From contig CM036617.1 of the NCBI GenBank assembly GCA_020746105.1, positions 164,928,912 to 164,992,911 of the forward strand: 64,000 nucleotides of DNA, written 5' to 3'. Shown here piece by piece: positions 39,420-51,518 of this stretch (position 1 is its first letter; the number at the start of each line of letters is the position of its first letter). The notes under the pieces were generated by a model that did no database searches, was not told the DNA's origin, and saw nothing but the letters and a program-made list of their open reading frames with translations. The stretch is from Trogon surrucura. Taxonomy: Eukaryota > Chordata > Aves > Trogoniformes > Trogonidae. Made by a program: the position numbers and the translations under genes.

Positions 39420-40928
39420 ATGAAGATGAGACGCCATAAACTCTTTCTGACTCTCTGCATGGCTGGTCTCTGCCTCATCTCCTTCTTGCACTTCCTCAAG
39501 GCCCTTTCCTATGTCACCTTCCCCCGGGAGCTGGCTTCACTTAGTCCCAACCTCGTCTCCAGCTTCTTCTGGAACAATGCTCCCGTCACACCTCAGGTCA
39601 GCCCTGAGCCAGGGGGTGCAGAGTTCCTCCGCACACCCCTGTACTCACACTCCCCCTTGCTCCAGCCCCTGTCTCCCAGCAGAGCCAGCGAAGAGCTGCA
39701 CAAAGTCGAGTTTGTGCTGCCGGAAGACACAACAGAGTATTTTGCCCGTACCAAAGCTGGCGGCGTTTGCTTTAAGCCAGGCACCAAGGTGTTGGAGAAG
39801 CCACCTGTGGGAGGGCGGCTGGAGGAGCGGGCGGATGGCGCGGCTTCGGGGCGGACGGCTCGCAAGCCGCTGAGCGTCAGCGGGACCAAGAGGCGCAAGT
39901 GGGTGGAGTGCGTGTGCTTGCCAGGCTGGCACGGCCCCAGCTGCGGGGTCCCCACCGTGGTCCAGTACTCCAACCTGCCCACCAAGGACCGCCTCGTTCC
40001 GCGGGAGATCCCGCGGAGGGTCATCAATGCTATCAACGTCAACCATGAGTTTGACCTGCTGGACGTCCGCTTTCACGAGCTGGGAGACGTGGTGGACGCC
40101 TTCGTGGTGTGCGAGTCGAACTTCACGGCCTACGGAGAGCCGCGGCCCCTCAAGTTCCGTGAGATGCTCCTCAACGGCTCCTTCGACTACATCCGCCACA
40201 AGGTGCTTTACGTCTTCCTGGACCACTTCCCACCCGGCGGCCGCCAGGATGGCTGGATTGCTGACGACTACCTGCGCACCTTTCTCACCCGGGACGGCAT
40301 CTCTCGCCTCCGCAACCTGCGCCCGGATGACGTCTTCATCATCGATGATGCTGATGAGATCCCGGCCCGCGATGGCGTGCTCTTTCTCAAGCTCTACGAC
40401 GGCTGGACGGAGCCCTTCGCCTTTCACATGCGCAAGTCGCTCTACGGCTTCTTCTGGAAGCAACCGGGCACCTTGGAGGTGGTCTCGGGCTGCACCATGG
40501 GCATGCTCCAGGCCGTCTACGCTACTGATGGGATCCGTTTGCGGCGCCGCGAGTACTACACCATGCCGGGCTTTCGGCAGTACGAGAACAGCACAGGACA
40601 CATCCTGGTGCAGTGGTCGCTGGGCAGCCCCCTCCACTTTGCTGGCTGGCACTGCTCCTGGTGTTTCACCCCAGAGGGGATCTACTTCAAACTGGTGTCG
40701 GCCCAGAATGGGGACTTCCCCCGCTGGGGTGACTATGAGGATAAACGAGACCTCAATTATATCCGGGAGCTGATCCGGACTGGTGGCTGGTTCGATGGTA
40801 CTACACAGGAGTATCCTCCCGCTGACCCCAAGGAGCAGATGTACGCTCCCAAGTACCTGCTCAAGAACTACCAACGGTTCCGCTACTTGTTGGAGAACCC
40901 CTACCGAAAAGTGGAGGGCACTGGGTGA
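39420..40928 (+). CDS. MGAT3: Beta-1,4-mannosyl-glycoprotein 4-beta-N-acetylglucosaminyltransferase (GnT-III)
   Basis: The enzyme transfers GlcNAc from UDP-GlcNAc in beta-1,4 linkage to the core beta-mannose of N-glycans, creating bisecting GlcNAc in the Golgi. One exon encodes 502 aa. A short basic cytoplasmic tail (MKMRRHK) precedes a type II signal anchor at about 8-28, a variable stem to about 155, the EGF-like cysteine motif WVECVCLPGWHGPSCG (161-176), and the glycosyltransferase family 17 catalytic domain. The acidic motif IIDDADE (307-313) probably serves metal/donor binding. N-glycosylation sequons at N234, N252 and N390 match the three known in mammalian GnT-III. The ATG follows the splice acceptor by one base, as in mammals. 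The C-terminus ends soon after LLENPYRKVEG, about 30 residues shorter than the human protein (533 aa). The stem differs most from the mammalian sequence. The identification is from strong recalled similarity over nearly the whole length. Confidence 0.98.
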   Translation: MKMRRHKLFLTLCMAGLCLISFLHFLKALSYVTFPRELASLSPNLVSSFFWNNAPVTPQVSPEPGGAEFLRTPLYSHSPLLQPLSPSRASEELHKVEFVLPEDTTEYFARTKAGGVCFKPGTKVLEKPPVGGRLEERADGAASGRTARKPLSVSGTKRRKWVECVCLPGWHGPSCGVPTVVQYSNLPTKDRLVPREIPRRVINAINVNHEFDLLDVRFHELGDVVDAFVVCESNFTAYGEPRPLKFREMLLNGSFDYIRHKVLYVFLDHFPPGGRQDGWIADDYLRTFLTRDGISRLRNLRPDDVFIIDDADEIPARDGVLFLKLYDGWTEPFAFHMRKSLYGFFWKQPGTLEVVSGCTMGMLQAVYATDGIRLRRREYYTMPGFRQYENSTGHILVQWSLGSPLHFAGWHCSWCFTPEGIYFKLVSAQNGDFPRWGDYEDKRDLNYIRELIRTGGWFDGTTQEYPPADPKEQMYAPKYLLKNYQRFRYLLENPYRKVEGTG

Positions 40929-43900
40929 GGCCACTGGGACATGTGTGGGAAATCAGAACTTCAAAACAAAGGGAAAGAGTCGGGTGTTTTTGTCTGTTCC
41001 TCTTTTTTTTGTTTTGTTTTCTTTGGTTCTGGATGGGGTGTGCCACTTCTCCAGGGCCTCTGCCCTCTTTGCCTTCCATCTCTTCTTTCCTTTATCCCAG
41101 GGTGACCCTGGGGCCACAAATTCCTCAGTTGTGTGAAGGACAGGAGGAGGAGAGATGTTGGGGACCTACTCTGACAACAGCATAAAGACTTTCCTGCGTC
41201 TCCCAGACCTCTCTGGCTGGCTGGAGAGAATCTCTGCAGCCAGCTGGTGGATTTTCCTCTGGGGGAGACTGGGAGGGTCCCATGGGGAGAGAAGGCAGCT
41301 GTTCCTGTCCACCCTTGTCCTTTGTGGATTGGAGCAAGCACAGATGTGAGCCTGGGCTATTCAGTGAGCATGTGAGTCGGCAGGCACAAACCGATGCGAG
41401 TGGTCACGTGTGCAGATGTGTGTCACAGGCATTTTTGGGATGAGTGAATGTGCACAAGCATCTCAGTATGCGTTTTGGTTGGTTGGTTATTTTTGTATAC
41501 CTCTATTTTGAAGAGTAATTTGGGGAAGGGAGATCCTTTGCTTCTAAGGCGTTCTCCCCAGGGTGCAGCCCCTTCCTGCAGGCTTAGTGCATCTGTCCTG
41601 GGCTGTATCTTGCCCTGCTGCTCTACCAATCCTGGAGCAGGCAGATGGGAAGCAGAAGAGAAAGCTGATTTTTAAAAAAAAATATATTTTTTTTTAAAAC
41701 TCCTTTTTCACTCCTGTCCCCACAACACTGCACTGGCTTGGCCCACAGAAGCTGAAGCATCTTCCCAGCAGTACGTGCTTCTGTTGGGGTTGGGATAAGC
41801 TGTAGGGGACTTAATCAGATGGTGGGAGTGTATGTTTACAAGTGCATGGTTTCCTATGTGCATGAGTGCTAACATGCATGGTTTTGGTATGCACGTGGGC
41901 GTTCGTTACCAGTATTGGGGCGGGGAGGGGGGAAGGGACATAGTTGGGCTTGTGGGTGTGTGCTTTCAGGAAGTGATGGGTTCTAGAAGCTGTGATCTCT
42001 GTCTCAGCATGGATGACTTTTTGGGGAATTCATAGGAGAGAGCCAGGGAGAGCATTTGCTCTGCACAGCAATGCTGCACACGTGGAACCATGGTGTGCCC
42101 CTCTGGCTGCCTCTGCAACCCTGCGAGCTGTGCCTGTTGCTGTGTACAAGTGCTGGCTATTCCTTCTTGCCGTGGGGTAGAAGAAGAGGAGAAGGGCAAA
42201 GCTCTGAGTCAGTAATGGGTGTTGTGGGCAAACAGCCTGCCAAGGCACAGGATCCATCTGTCTGCTCTTAGGGTGGGAGGGAGCTTGCAGAGAAATAGGC
42301 AATGGGCAGACTCCTCCCTGGGCCCAAGAGACTGTTTTGGGACCATCATGCGATCCAGAGAACATGTGCAGCCCACATGTGCAGCCCGGACTATGCAAAC
42401 AAGACCATGCAGAGGAGAGGGGATCTAGGAGGACACGAGCTGCAGCTGGTTGGGCTGGTGTCTACTCAAAGTTTGTCAGTGATGGGTAGTTAGAACCTGG
42501 CATGTTGACGTACTGGACTGATTCAGCTCAGTGAGGAAGCAGATCCCTGTCTCCACCCTTACCACCCTTCCTTAGCAGACGGCTTGATGGCGTGCCTGGA
42601 GCCCGGACTGTAGGAGGCAGAGGGTGATAAACATGATGAACTTGCTCTGTTTGCCTTGCATTGGAGACTGGCTCATGTTCCAAGCAGAGAAGTGAGGATC
42701 ACATAGAGAAGGAGGAAAATGCTGGCAGAAAGAAGAGTGACCCTGACTTTGGGCCAACTGTGCTGAAGCAGGAGGGTCTCCATTGCCATTAACTCACTCC
42801 ATCAGGGCTCCATATTCCTGTGTTGTCCAGTCCATTCACACTCTTGTGCCTCACATCTGTCTCTGTATCTTTCTCTTTTTCCCTCCTATTCTCCTCTCTA
42901 GAGAAGTGAAAAACGTCAGCAAAAATAACTTCATCGCCTAATAAGACTGAGACCAGAAGAGAATGAAGATGAACATATTTTTTTCTGATCAAACTGAGAT
43001 GGAGTTCATCTTAGCTCCTTCCACATCTCATGTGCCATAATGCCTGCTTAGAAGAACTGAAGGACTGTCTTTGGTTTTGTTTGTCTTTTAAATCACTGTT
43101 GTCACTTCTGGTGTGTCTTCCACACAGGTAGAAAAGCCACTTTGGGAACCAAGTGGAGGAAGAAGCTTTGGTAGGCAGAATGCTCTTCACCCAAAGGGAA
43201 GCTCTTCTAAGTCCAGACTTCTTGGTGCAGCTAGTCCTGCCACAGTCACGGGGTCTTCGTGCAAAGCAGCTGCATGGAGGTCTTGGGCGTAGAGAGATTA
43301 TAGAGAAATGGGGACGCAGCTGAAAAAGGAGGACCCTGCGTTGAGCAAGATGAGAGCAGTAGCACTGAGGTTGCAGCACGAGGGGAATGTGCTTTCCCCA
43401 GGGGCAGCTGGAGGAGAGCAGGTGTGCCAGCTCCTGGGATTCAGTAGAAAGAGTTATGGAAGGAAGAAGCTGTTTCTCATTATTACTTTTGGAAGGGACC
43501 CCAAGATTACTCTGTGACTTTTGGCTTTGCCTTGTCTCAATGATGACAACATGAGCTCAGTGCCAGGCCTTGCTGAAGACAGGAGAGAAAGCAAAGTCAA
43601 TTTTTGCATGGGTGTTTTAGCAGCATTGGGGCCCTGTGAAGCACGTACATGCGTGCTGGGGCTGCACCTCGTTATATTCTACAGTGGGAGCAGCCTCTCC
43701 TCTGATACCAGCCCTTCCTGTGCATGGGCATCCTTGGGGATTTTTAGTGCACTGCAAGTCATGTTTTCATTGCTGATGTGCGGCCCTTGTCTCTTGGGAG
43801 CTTTGGATGAGCCCACAGCTGCAATATCTGGATCTCCTATTCCTGAAGTACAGCCTGTTGCCTTCTCTCCTCTCTTGTCCATTATTTGCTCCATCATTCT

Positions 43901-46105
43901 CCACCTCTCCCTCTGCCCCCTCCCTTCTGCTCCCTTGGGCAGGAGGACAAGGTCCTTCTGGAATAGCAGCACTGGGGTTCTTCTGGAGGACTCTGGCCCT
44001 CCTGGACTTACTCACTTCCTTATTCTTAGGAAATTAAATTTAAAATAGACTTCTGTTGTGGTGGGAGGAAGAAATGCATTCTCTTTCGTTTCTCAAGAAT
44101 CATTTAAACATTTTTTTGATTTAAGGCCAAACCAGTCAATGTTTCTGTCTAATTTTTCTGGCTAATCCTGTGTTTATTATCCTTAGGGAGCTGGAGTGCT
44201 TGTCATTAAAAATCTTCCTTCTTGTCCCTGGAGGGGACAGAGACTAGCTGACTTCTGCACAGTGATTTCCCAGGGTGGTGGCTTGCCCTCTGTCCAGCCT
44301 TGCCTGTATTGTTGGGCTGGGACCTCCACAGCTAGCACACAGAGGGGACAGCCACCCTCCCAGACAACTTCCATAAGAAGAAACCCAAAAGCATGACCAG
44401 GTAGCAGTTGTGAAAGAGGCAAAGGAGGAGGCGGGTTTGAATCAAATCCTTACTTTCTAATGCTGAACTCATAAATGAGTGTTGAGGCTCCTGGATCTTG
44501 TCTGAATCAGGTCCTAAGGTTTGAGAAAATGAAGGACTGAAAAACCCTGTCCTGTCCCTGAATAGAACTGGGATCAGACAATAAGGAACCAATGTCAGCT
44601 GGTTGTTGCAGCCAAGAGCAGCAAAGCCATGTGCCTGCTGCCTCTCTGAGAGCAAAGCTGGCTGATGGAGGCAGGGAAAGCATTGCCTTTCCCTGCAGCC
44701 CTCTTTGGCTCTATGCTTTTTCTTCCCCAGTACCTCTTAACCTTGAAATTAACTGGTGCAAAGGAGGGCCAGGTAGTAGATGAAGCAGTGTGTGGCATCC
44801 CCAAGCCTTGTTGTTCTCTTTCTGTCTGTCCATCTCTGTTCTTGCTTTTCTTTGTGCTTCCCACATAAAAAAAAGGGATTGTGTGCCCATACATGGCTTT
44901 GGATTGCGGAACTCATCTTGCTCTGTTGCCCCAAGTGAAAGGAAGGACATGGGCTTTGGTCAGCGTGCAGCAGGTCATCTTGCTAAAGCAGAGGGAACAG
45001 GGCAGGTTAGTCGTCTTTGCCCCTCCAAAGGACTGGGGGTAATGCCATACCTAAGCAATGGACAGGAAAGACGGGGTGGTTTTGTGCCTGTGTGCTTGGT
45101 ATGAAGGATGACACGCTCAAGTCCGCTCTTGCTCTTGCTTTCTCTGATCCCTGTGGCCTGGTGAGGTGTCTGCTGTTGTGCAGCTCAGGCCAGCCAACTC
45201 TTCATGTCTCTGTGGCAAGTAAATGAGGGGACCTCGTGGCCTCCAGGTAACGTACGAGTAGGGATGCAGAGAGTGTCAGAGCAGAACATGTATTTGTCCC
45301 CCCTCTGCCCCCCTTGGTGTATCCTTGTGGGATGGTAGTGTCCTTTCTCATCCCGAGCATCCCCCAGGCTCTGTCCCTGTCTCCCAGCTCCTGCCAGCAA
45401 TCTCTGTGGCTGCTATGCCTCTGCACTGTGAAGACACACGTCCAGGGTCACTCCTGGTCCTGTTAGTGAACACTGGTGGTGAAGAGGGAAGGGATGGCTT
45501 ATCCTGACTCTACTGACCTCAAACCCTGTCGATAAAGGAAGAAAATGAGTGGGAGAACGGATCCTGAATCCCTCCATCATTGTGCTCTCCCCACCCCCTC
45601 TTCCCCCACAAAACCTCCCTTCTGATTTCTGAGGTATTGGACAAACTCGCTCTTATTATGGAAAGAGAGGGGGAGATAGAGGTGAGGGGGGCGGCAGGAG
45701 GGGCTTGGGTCCAACACCAAGAAAGAAGAGCTGTTTCTAATGCAATACACTGACATTTAAAGTTTTTGGGACTACGGAAAATGGATTAAGAAGGGATGTG
45801 AAATACCTTGAGACTAAGAATTCAAATCACTGTTTTTTCCTTCCTGTGTGGATGATGATGCAGTATCATCCTGGAGGTGGTCCAGCAGCACTTCCGAGCC
45901 AGGGGTCCACCTGGACCTCCTGGTGCTGTTGCCCCTAGGGTGGCCCCAGGACACCCTGCTTTGGCAAAAGAATGCGTGGACTTGCCAAAAATAAAATAAA
46001 ACCAGAAAAAATAAGAGCGTCTGCAAAGCTCCTTTCCACTCTGTAATTTATAAACAGCAAGTAATAATGAACTTTTTGTAAGAATAAATCAAATGTACAT
46101 TCTGA
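40929..46105 (+). other. MGAT3: MGAT3 3' untranslated region (inferred)
   Basis: After the TGA there is a 5 kb stretch with no recognisable exon. It contains an A/T-rich segment near 41672-41698 and ends in a cluster of polyadenylation hexamers: AATAAA at 45990 and 45995, and again at 46083. The last is followed within 20-50 bases by T/GT-rich sequence, as at a genuine cleavage site. Length and 3' end are inferred; mammalian MGAT3 also has a long 3'UTR. Earlier or later ends are possible. Confidence 0.5.
46083..46088 (+). terminator. Candidate MGAT3 polyadenylation signal AATAAA
   Basis: A canonical hexamer, followed downstream by TTTTCTCTGT and TGGTTGG, which fits a GU/U-rich downstream element. 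Two further AATAAA hexamers sit about 90 bases upstream at 45990 and 45995 and could be used instead. Confidence 0.45.
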
Positions 46106-49100
46106 AATCATTTTCTCTGTAAATGGTTGGATTTCATTTCGCCCTTAAAGGGATGCTTAAAAGGAGGAGATAATAATAAAAATTAAAAAAATTTACAAAG
46201 TACGAAAAGAAATCAAGATGTGTCTGTGTGGCAGCTTTTATTTCTGATGGCCTGGCTGGGAGGCTGCAGGGAGGTGGGGTGGAGGAAATTGCTTCCCACC
46301 TTGGCAGGATGGTGTTCTCAAGAAGCGAGAGCCTGTCTGGTTTGAGGAATGATTCCTGATTTTTTGGGCCCGGCTCAGACCTCATCTTCTGCATGTTTCA
46401 GTGAGTATGAGCACATAAAGGCACATGAGCAGGGAATGATGGCTGCCAGGCAGCGCTCAGAAGAGCTGGTGGATGTGGAAACTGCGCTCATGAAACAGGC
46501 CCTTGTCACCATCTTGCTTCCCTTGGATGCATCCACCTTTTCAAGTCAAGCTGTGGAAACCTTGGAGCCCCACGTTAAACCTCCCCTCTGCAGAAATGTC
46601 TCTCTGGTGGCTGACTTTCAGCATGGCGCATGAGAGAACATGACCTCCTTGTTTTAGGTTATTTTTAAACCTGTCTAATGTAATTTTGGCTGTTCCCATT
46701 ACTCGGTATCAAAGCCCACTCCTGCTCTGAATCCTCCTAAGCATCTGGCCTCAGCAGTGCCTTTGGCAAGGGCCTTTCACAAGCTCATATGCCATCTACA
46801 GCTCTTTCCTTTCTACCTTTTTAAGTGATGTGTGCTTTAGGTTCATTCCTGGTCCTGTTTAGAGTTAGTGACCGTAAACATTATGGGTTAGTTTCCTTAC
46901 AATCATTAGACCTGGCACGTTCCCTCTTCCTTCTTCCACAACAGTCTGATGTTTTCAATTCTCCTGTCTGGAAGACTTCCCACCAAACTAGAGACTTGTG
47001 TTGTCCATTTTAGCAATGGACAACATTGCTTTTCCACTGCTTCTGTCTCTTGAGCAAAGGGTTTGGAATAAACATGCCACTCAAAAGTAACAATTTTCTA
47101 CTAAGAATTTAAATTTAGTGTTCTTAGTGATTGCTGTATTTTTATGCTTGAATAGGGGATAACCTAAAGAGATGTGTTTGCCAGAATGCCTGAACTTTCA
47201 ATTTTTCAAGCAGGGAAGGTTGGCAGGTAAGCTTAGGCCAATGGCAATTTAGTGAACCAGTCTAAGCCTCCACCATGAAATCTTTTACTGAGATTTATAT
47301 TATTTTAAGAAGTAATGCAAATGGCATTTCTTCAGTTTCTTGCAAGTTTTCTTTTAAGAGAAGGCATTGACAAAACCCAGGACTTTTGCCACCAGGAAGC
47401 ACAAGCTTCTGCTGCAGGAGCTCAAAGTGCCCCCATGAGTGAGAGGTTGAGTCTTCCACAAACCGGTTTGTGGTGGAGACCCTCCTTTGCAGGAGCAGCA
47501 CTGATGGTCAGCTCAGCATGGAGGGCACGTGTCTCCACCACATGCTTTATCTACCATCTCTCAGAGGATCCCTCAAGGCATCAGAAAGGATCTTGCCATG
47601 TGAAATGTGCATCCTGGATATAGAGCCTTAAGTGCTGTATTGAACCAGGAGCGTGCAAACAATCCAACACCAAGCAGATCCCGAGCGTTTTGGAGAATTT
47701 CAGTACCCTGGCAGGTATCTCTCCATGGGGAGATGCACCATGGGGGGTGGCTCTGGCATGACCTACCTGGAAATAGCGTTTTCTCCCAAGCTCCCACTGT
47801 ATGTCAGGGATGCCCAGTGCTCATCACTTGCACTGCGTGACACTGCTCGGCGGGGACCGAGGCTGCGGCAGACCCTCCGTCTCTGGCTTGCGAAGGGGCT
47901 GGCTCCAACTCATTCCCGATCGATGCCTGCAGCAGGTTTGCTGCTCTGAGGATGGACATGCCGTTTCCAAACACCAGGGTGCTTGGAAACAAAGCGACTT
48001 CAACATATGCTTACGGTGCTATTTAGAAAGCTGGAAAGGAGATACCAAGAGCCTGGCTTGCTGGCTGTTTGTTTTTGTTGCTCAGATACATATATTCCCC
48101 GTGTAAGGGCACATCTTAATACTCTGTTCAGCAGGGAAAGTTAAATTTTAATCACTAGTCTAATGCTGTGCAATTTTGTTTTAAACATCTCGCTGCTTTA
48201 GCTGCTCAGCTGGGGAAGCAGTGAGGTCTCAGCTGGCCGGCAGGCAGCCCGTGGAGCAGTCACCCCAGCCCTGGAGAGTGTCACCAGCAAATGGCTTCAC
48301 GCTCACGTGCCCACGGCTGCAGGCGCCAGCTGCCCTGCTTTCCACAGCGCCGCGACGGAGAGGATTTGGCCACAGCCACGGCAGAAGGGAGGCACGTTCT
48401 TGCTTCTGACAGTGGCACGTGTTTCTGTGGCTCACTAGTGTGCTGGTACCCCAGCTGTGTCAAACCAGAGCGAGGTTTGTTAAGAGCTTTGCTCTGTCGT
48501 CACAAAACAGCCACGGAGGGGCCGTGGCAAAACTGTCCCATCCGGAGAAAGGGCTCTGGGTCACTGAAGTGAGAGGCTGATGCAAGGGATAAAACCTAGG
48601 GATGCTTGGGAGAACAGCTTGGCTTGAGACCAGGCTGCTGCAAGCTTTGCCTTTGTAGCTGCAGCAGGGACGAGCGCGTCAGCAAAAAGGTAAAGGCTCA
48701 GCCCGCTTCAGCTAATGTTTGGGAAGTTACTGCAAGCATCTCTGAGAACCCCAGACACAAACCCTTACGTGGAGCTAAAGGAAATCTGGCAATCCTGACA
48801 TTTCTAGTGTTTCTGCTCGTGCTTTTCTTTTTTTTTTTAAGCAAAGTGAGATGAGAAAATGGTCTTTTTCATCTTTTGAAATATATTATAGCTATGTAAG
48901 AATACAAATCTTTCAAGGCCGTATCACTCCTCACCCTGCCAAATAAAATAGAAAATAAAACTCCATTGTTTTATTCTTATGTTTCCTGTGCCTTACAGTT
49001 TGAATCATAGATCCTCTTGGCTGAAGTCCATCCCAGTAACGATTTAATTTGGGAACCACACTTCACCTTTCTAAAAAATAAGGGAAACTGGGAAGAAGAG

Positions 49101-49292
49101 CAACTAAGCCGTGCTGAATAAAGATCTAAAATGACTTCTCCAGGACCTCAAGTTAAAGAAAATACATTACCCAGAGAATGTATAAAATCAAATATCATAA
49201 GCCTGCCTCTATGCAGCAAACTCTTTCCTGGCATTTTAGCCCTGTTCTACAGTCTGGACCTTTTCCAAAGAGAGAGCAACAAATCATTGGTC

Positions 49293-49311
49293 TTTTTTTT
49301 TTTTTTTTTTT
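49293..49311. repeat. Poly(T) run, 19 bases
   Basis: An uninterrupted T tract. On the minus strand it could be a retroposon A-tail, but no element body is recognisable. Confidence 0.85.
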
Positions 49312-51491
49312 CCTCTCAGACACTTACTTAGAACCAGGCACACACACAAAAATAAAGGGATGTAGAAAACATCTATCCACTTCTGTTTGCTTCCCAGTGT
49401 TTTTAAAATTCAAACTGTTACCCAAAAGTGATTATCAAACTACTGCAAGACCAAAACTAGGCAGATTTCCTCAGACGGGGTGAATGCTATCTAAAGATAA
49501 TAATTAAATAGATAATGATTTAATAGAACAAGGTGTGCAATAGGTCCCTTCACCCAGAAAAAGAAGTAGCAGGGTATAGCAGCTCTGCCCTTTTCAGGTT
49601 GTATATATGTACATGGAACCAAACCCCACACGATGCTGGGAGTCCAGACGCCCCTTACGCAAACCAAAATCCCTTGTTCACATGGGGAGGACCCCACTGC
49701 AACATGCAGCGAGTGGGGGAGTACAGAAAGGCCAGGGCCAGCGAGTACACACAGCCCTGCTCAGGGGGCTGGTGCCACCAGCTGCAAGCTCTCAGCTCTC
49801 TGCAGACACCTCTACCGCAGAAAGCCCACGAAGCTGTCAGAGTGATGCGAAATCACAAGGATAACAGCACTCACAAAAAGAGGGTCTCTGAATGGCTCTG
49901 GAAACCTTCTGCAGCACACAGCTGGTGCGAAGTGAAAAATGGGGGTGGGGGGGGGAATCTTACAAGCCAAGGAATAATTAAAAAAATAAAAGTCCCCAAG
50001 AAACCCAGCCACGGGGAAATGTGGTTGAAGAAACGCGAGTCGTGCTGAGACTGAAGGCACGCATGGAGCAATTGCAAAAACACGACAGCAGCATTTTCAA
50101 TTTGTTAGGTAATAAAACAGCTTCCTCAGAGACCGTCAGTGCAGACCCTCGCAGCGGCAGCAGCTCCGCACCGCAGAGGAGACCGCTCGTTGCTGCCAGT
50201 GTTTGCACCACCCTGGGCTGCAGGGCTAGAGGCTGGGGCTAGGAACCTTTGCTTTCTTCCATCCTGGCAAAAATGTACCCTGAATGTGGCTTCCCTGGAC
50301 TGGCTAGCTACCCCGTTACTAAAATGTGTGTCTTGGCTGTATATCAGGAATGCCCCTGAAAGGTGGCTGAGTAGCAGCGGTCTCTCCTCCCTCAGCACCC
50401 ATCTTCCTTCCCACGTGTGCTTAACACCAAAGCTCCTGGGGGTTCAGGGAAAGAAGCCCCCGTGCCCACCCTTGGCCCTTCCCCACTTCTGGCTTGTTGT
50501 AAGCTGGAGAGCAGGAGCCCAAATGCCCTTATTCCTTGAGATCGCTTGAGGAAAGTAAAGAAATGGGTCTGCAATGAAAGAGAGGGCTCTTCAATGGAGT
50601 TAGACTGCCAAAAGGCCTTTCACAATGTCCAACTATTAGAAGATATTAAGGATATTAAGCCAAGGTTCAGGTGGCATTCGTGGGTCACTACTCATCTTGC
50701 CTCTCACATTTTGGGATTGTTTTCTGGCTCCTGTAAGAGGCCAGCCCTTTGTTTCCAAGCGCAGGCTTTTTCTTGACCCTGCAGAGCCCCTCCAAGATGC
50801 CATTTGCAGCTCTGTGGGTCATGTCTGCCCAGGGGAGATCTGCTGACTGGTGTCGGGCAGCACAGGGACATCTCCCTGACTGGGAATGGTCCTGACTGGA
50901 AAATGGGTGACGGGAAGCCCTAGGGATGGCACTTCACTCCCAGGAGCAGAAGCTGCAAGCTGGGCTCAGAGGCAGCAGTTTGCTGCTTTTTGTGGCCATC
51001 AAAGCATGCAGCAGTAGCCACTTGTGTGGGTGGACCAGCTGCAAGCATGAGAAGACCAGCAGAGGGGTGGTGGCTCCAGAGACTCTCGGAGAGGGGGCAG
51101 ATGTCTGCCTTATCTAGGGTAACAGCATGGTCTTTTGTGCCCTGTCACCCACGCTGCCTTTGAAATTTCACAAGCTTATATAGTCATTTGGGGAAAACAA
51201 GGTCATTGTTGTTCTCCAGGTGCACAGTTATGGTGTATTCTCTCCTCCCCACCTGCACCTCACTCCGTCGGGGCAAGTACCTTCCCTTTCTTGCAGGGAT
51301 TCAAGCTGAGGCCATGGGGAGCACCACATTCCCAGTGCGTCCGTGGGCAAAGAAACCACCAGGCAACAAGGCTCTGCCGGGGCCAGCATCCCACTGGGCA
51401 GCACAAATCTCAGGGGAAGGCTGGGGTAGGTCCCCACCAGCGTGGCTGCGTGGGGTTGATCAGCAGAGGAGCTGGATGGGATGGGAAACAC

Positions 51492-51518
51492 TAGAGAGAG
51501 AGAGAGAGGGAGAGAGGG
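51492..51518. repeat. (AG)n-rich simple repeat
   Basis: A short purine microsatellite of AG dinucleotides with G interruptions. Confidence 0.9.

Noticed and set aside
40027..40773. 248-codon alternative + frame inside MGAT3
   Set aside because: It overlaps the conserved GnT-III frame, is Ser/Thr/Arg-rich as expected from frame-shifted GC-rich codons, and has no independent support.
39645..40934. 429-codon open frame antisense to MGAT3
   Set aside because: It mirrors the GC-rich, codon-biased MGAT3 exon, has no recognisable domain, and such antisense frames are expected opposite high-GC3 coding sequence.
49010..49060. Possible CR1 tail on the minus strand (AATCATAGATCC...)
   Set aside because: Only a few bases resemble the CR1 3' end and no ORF2-derived sequence follows.
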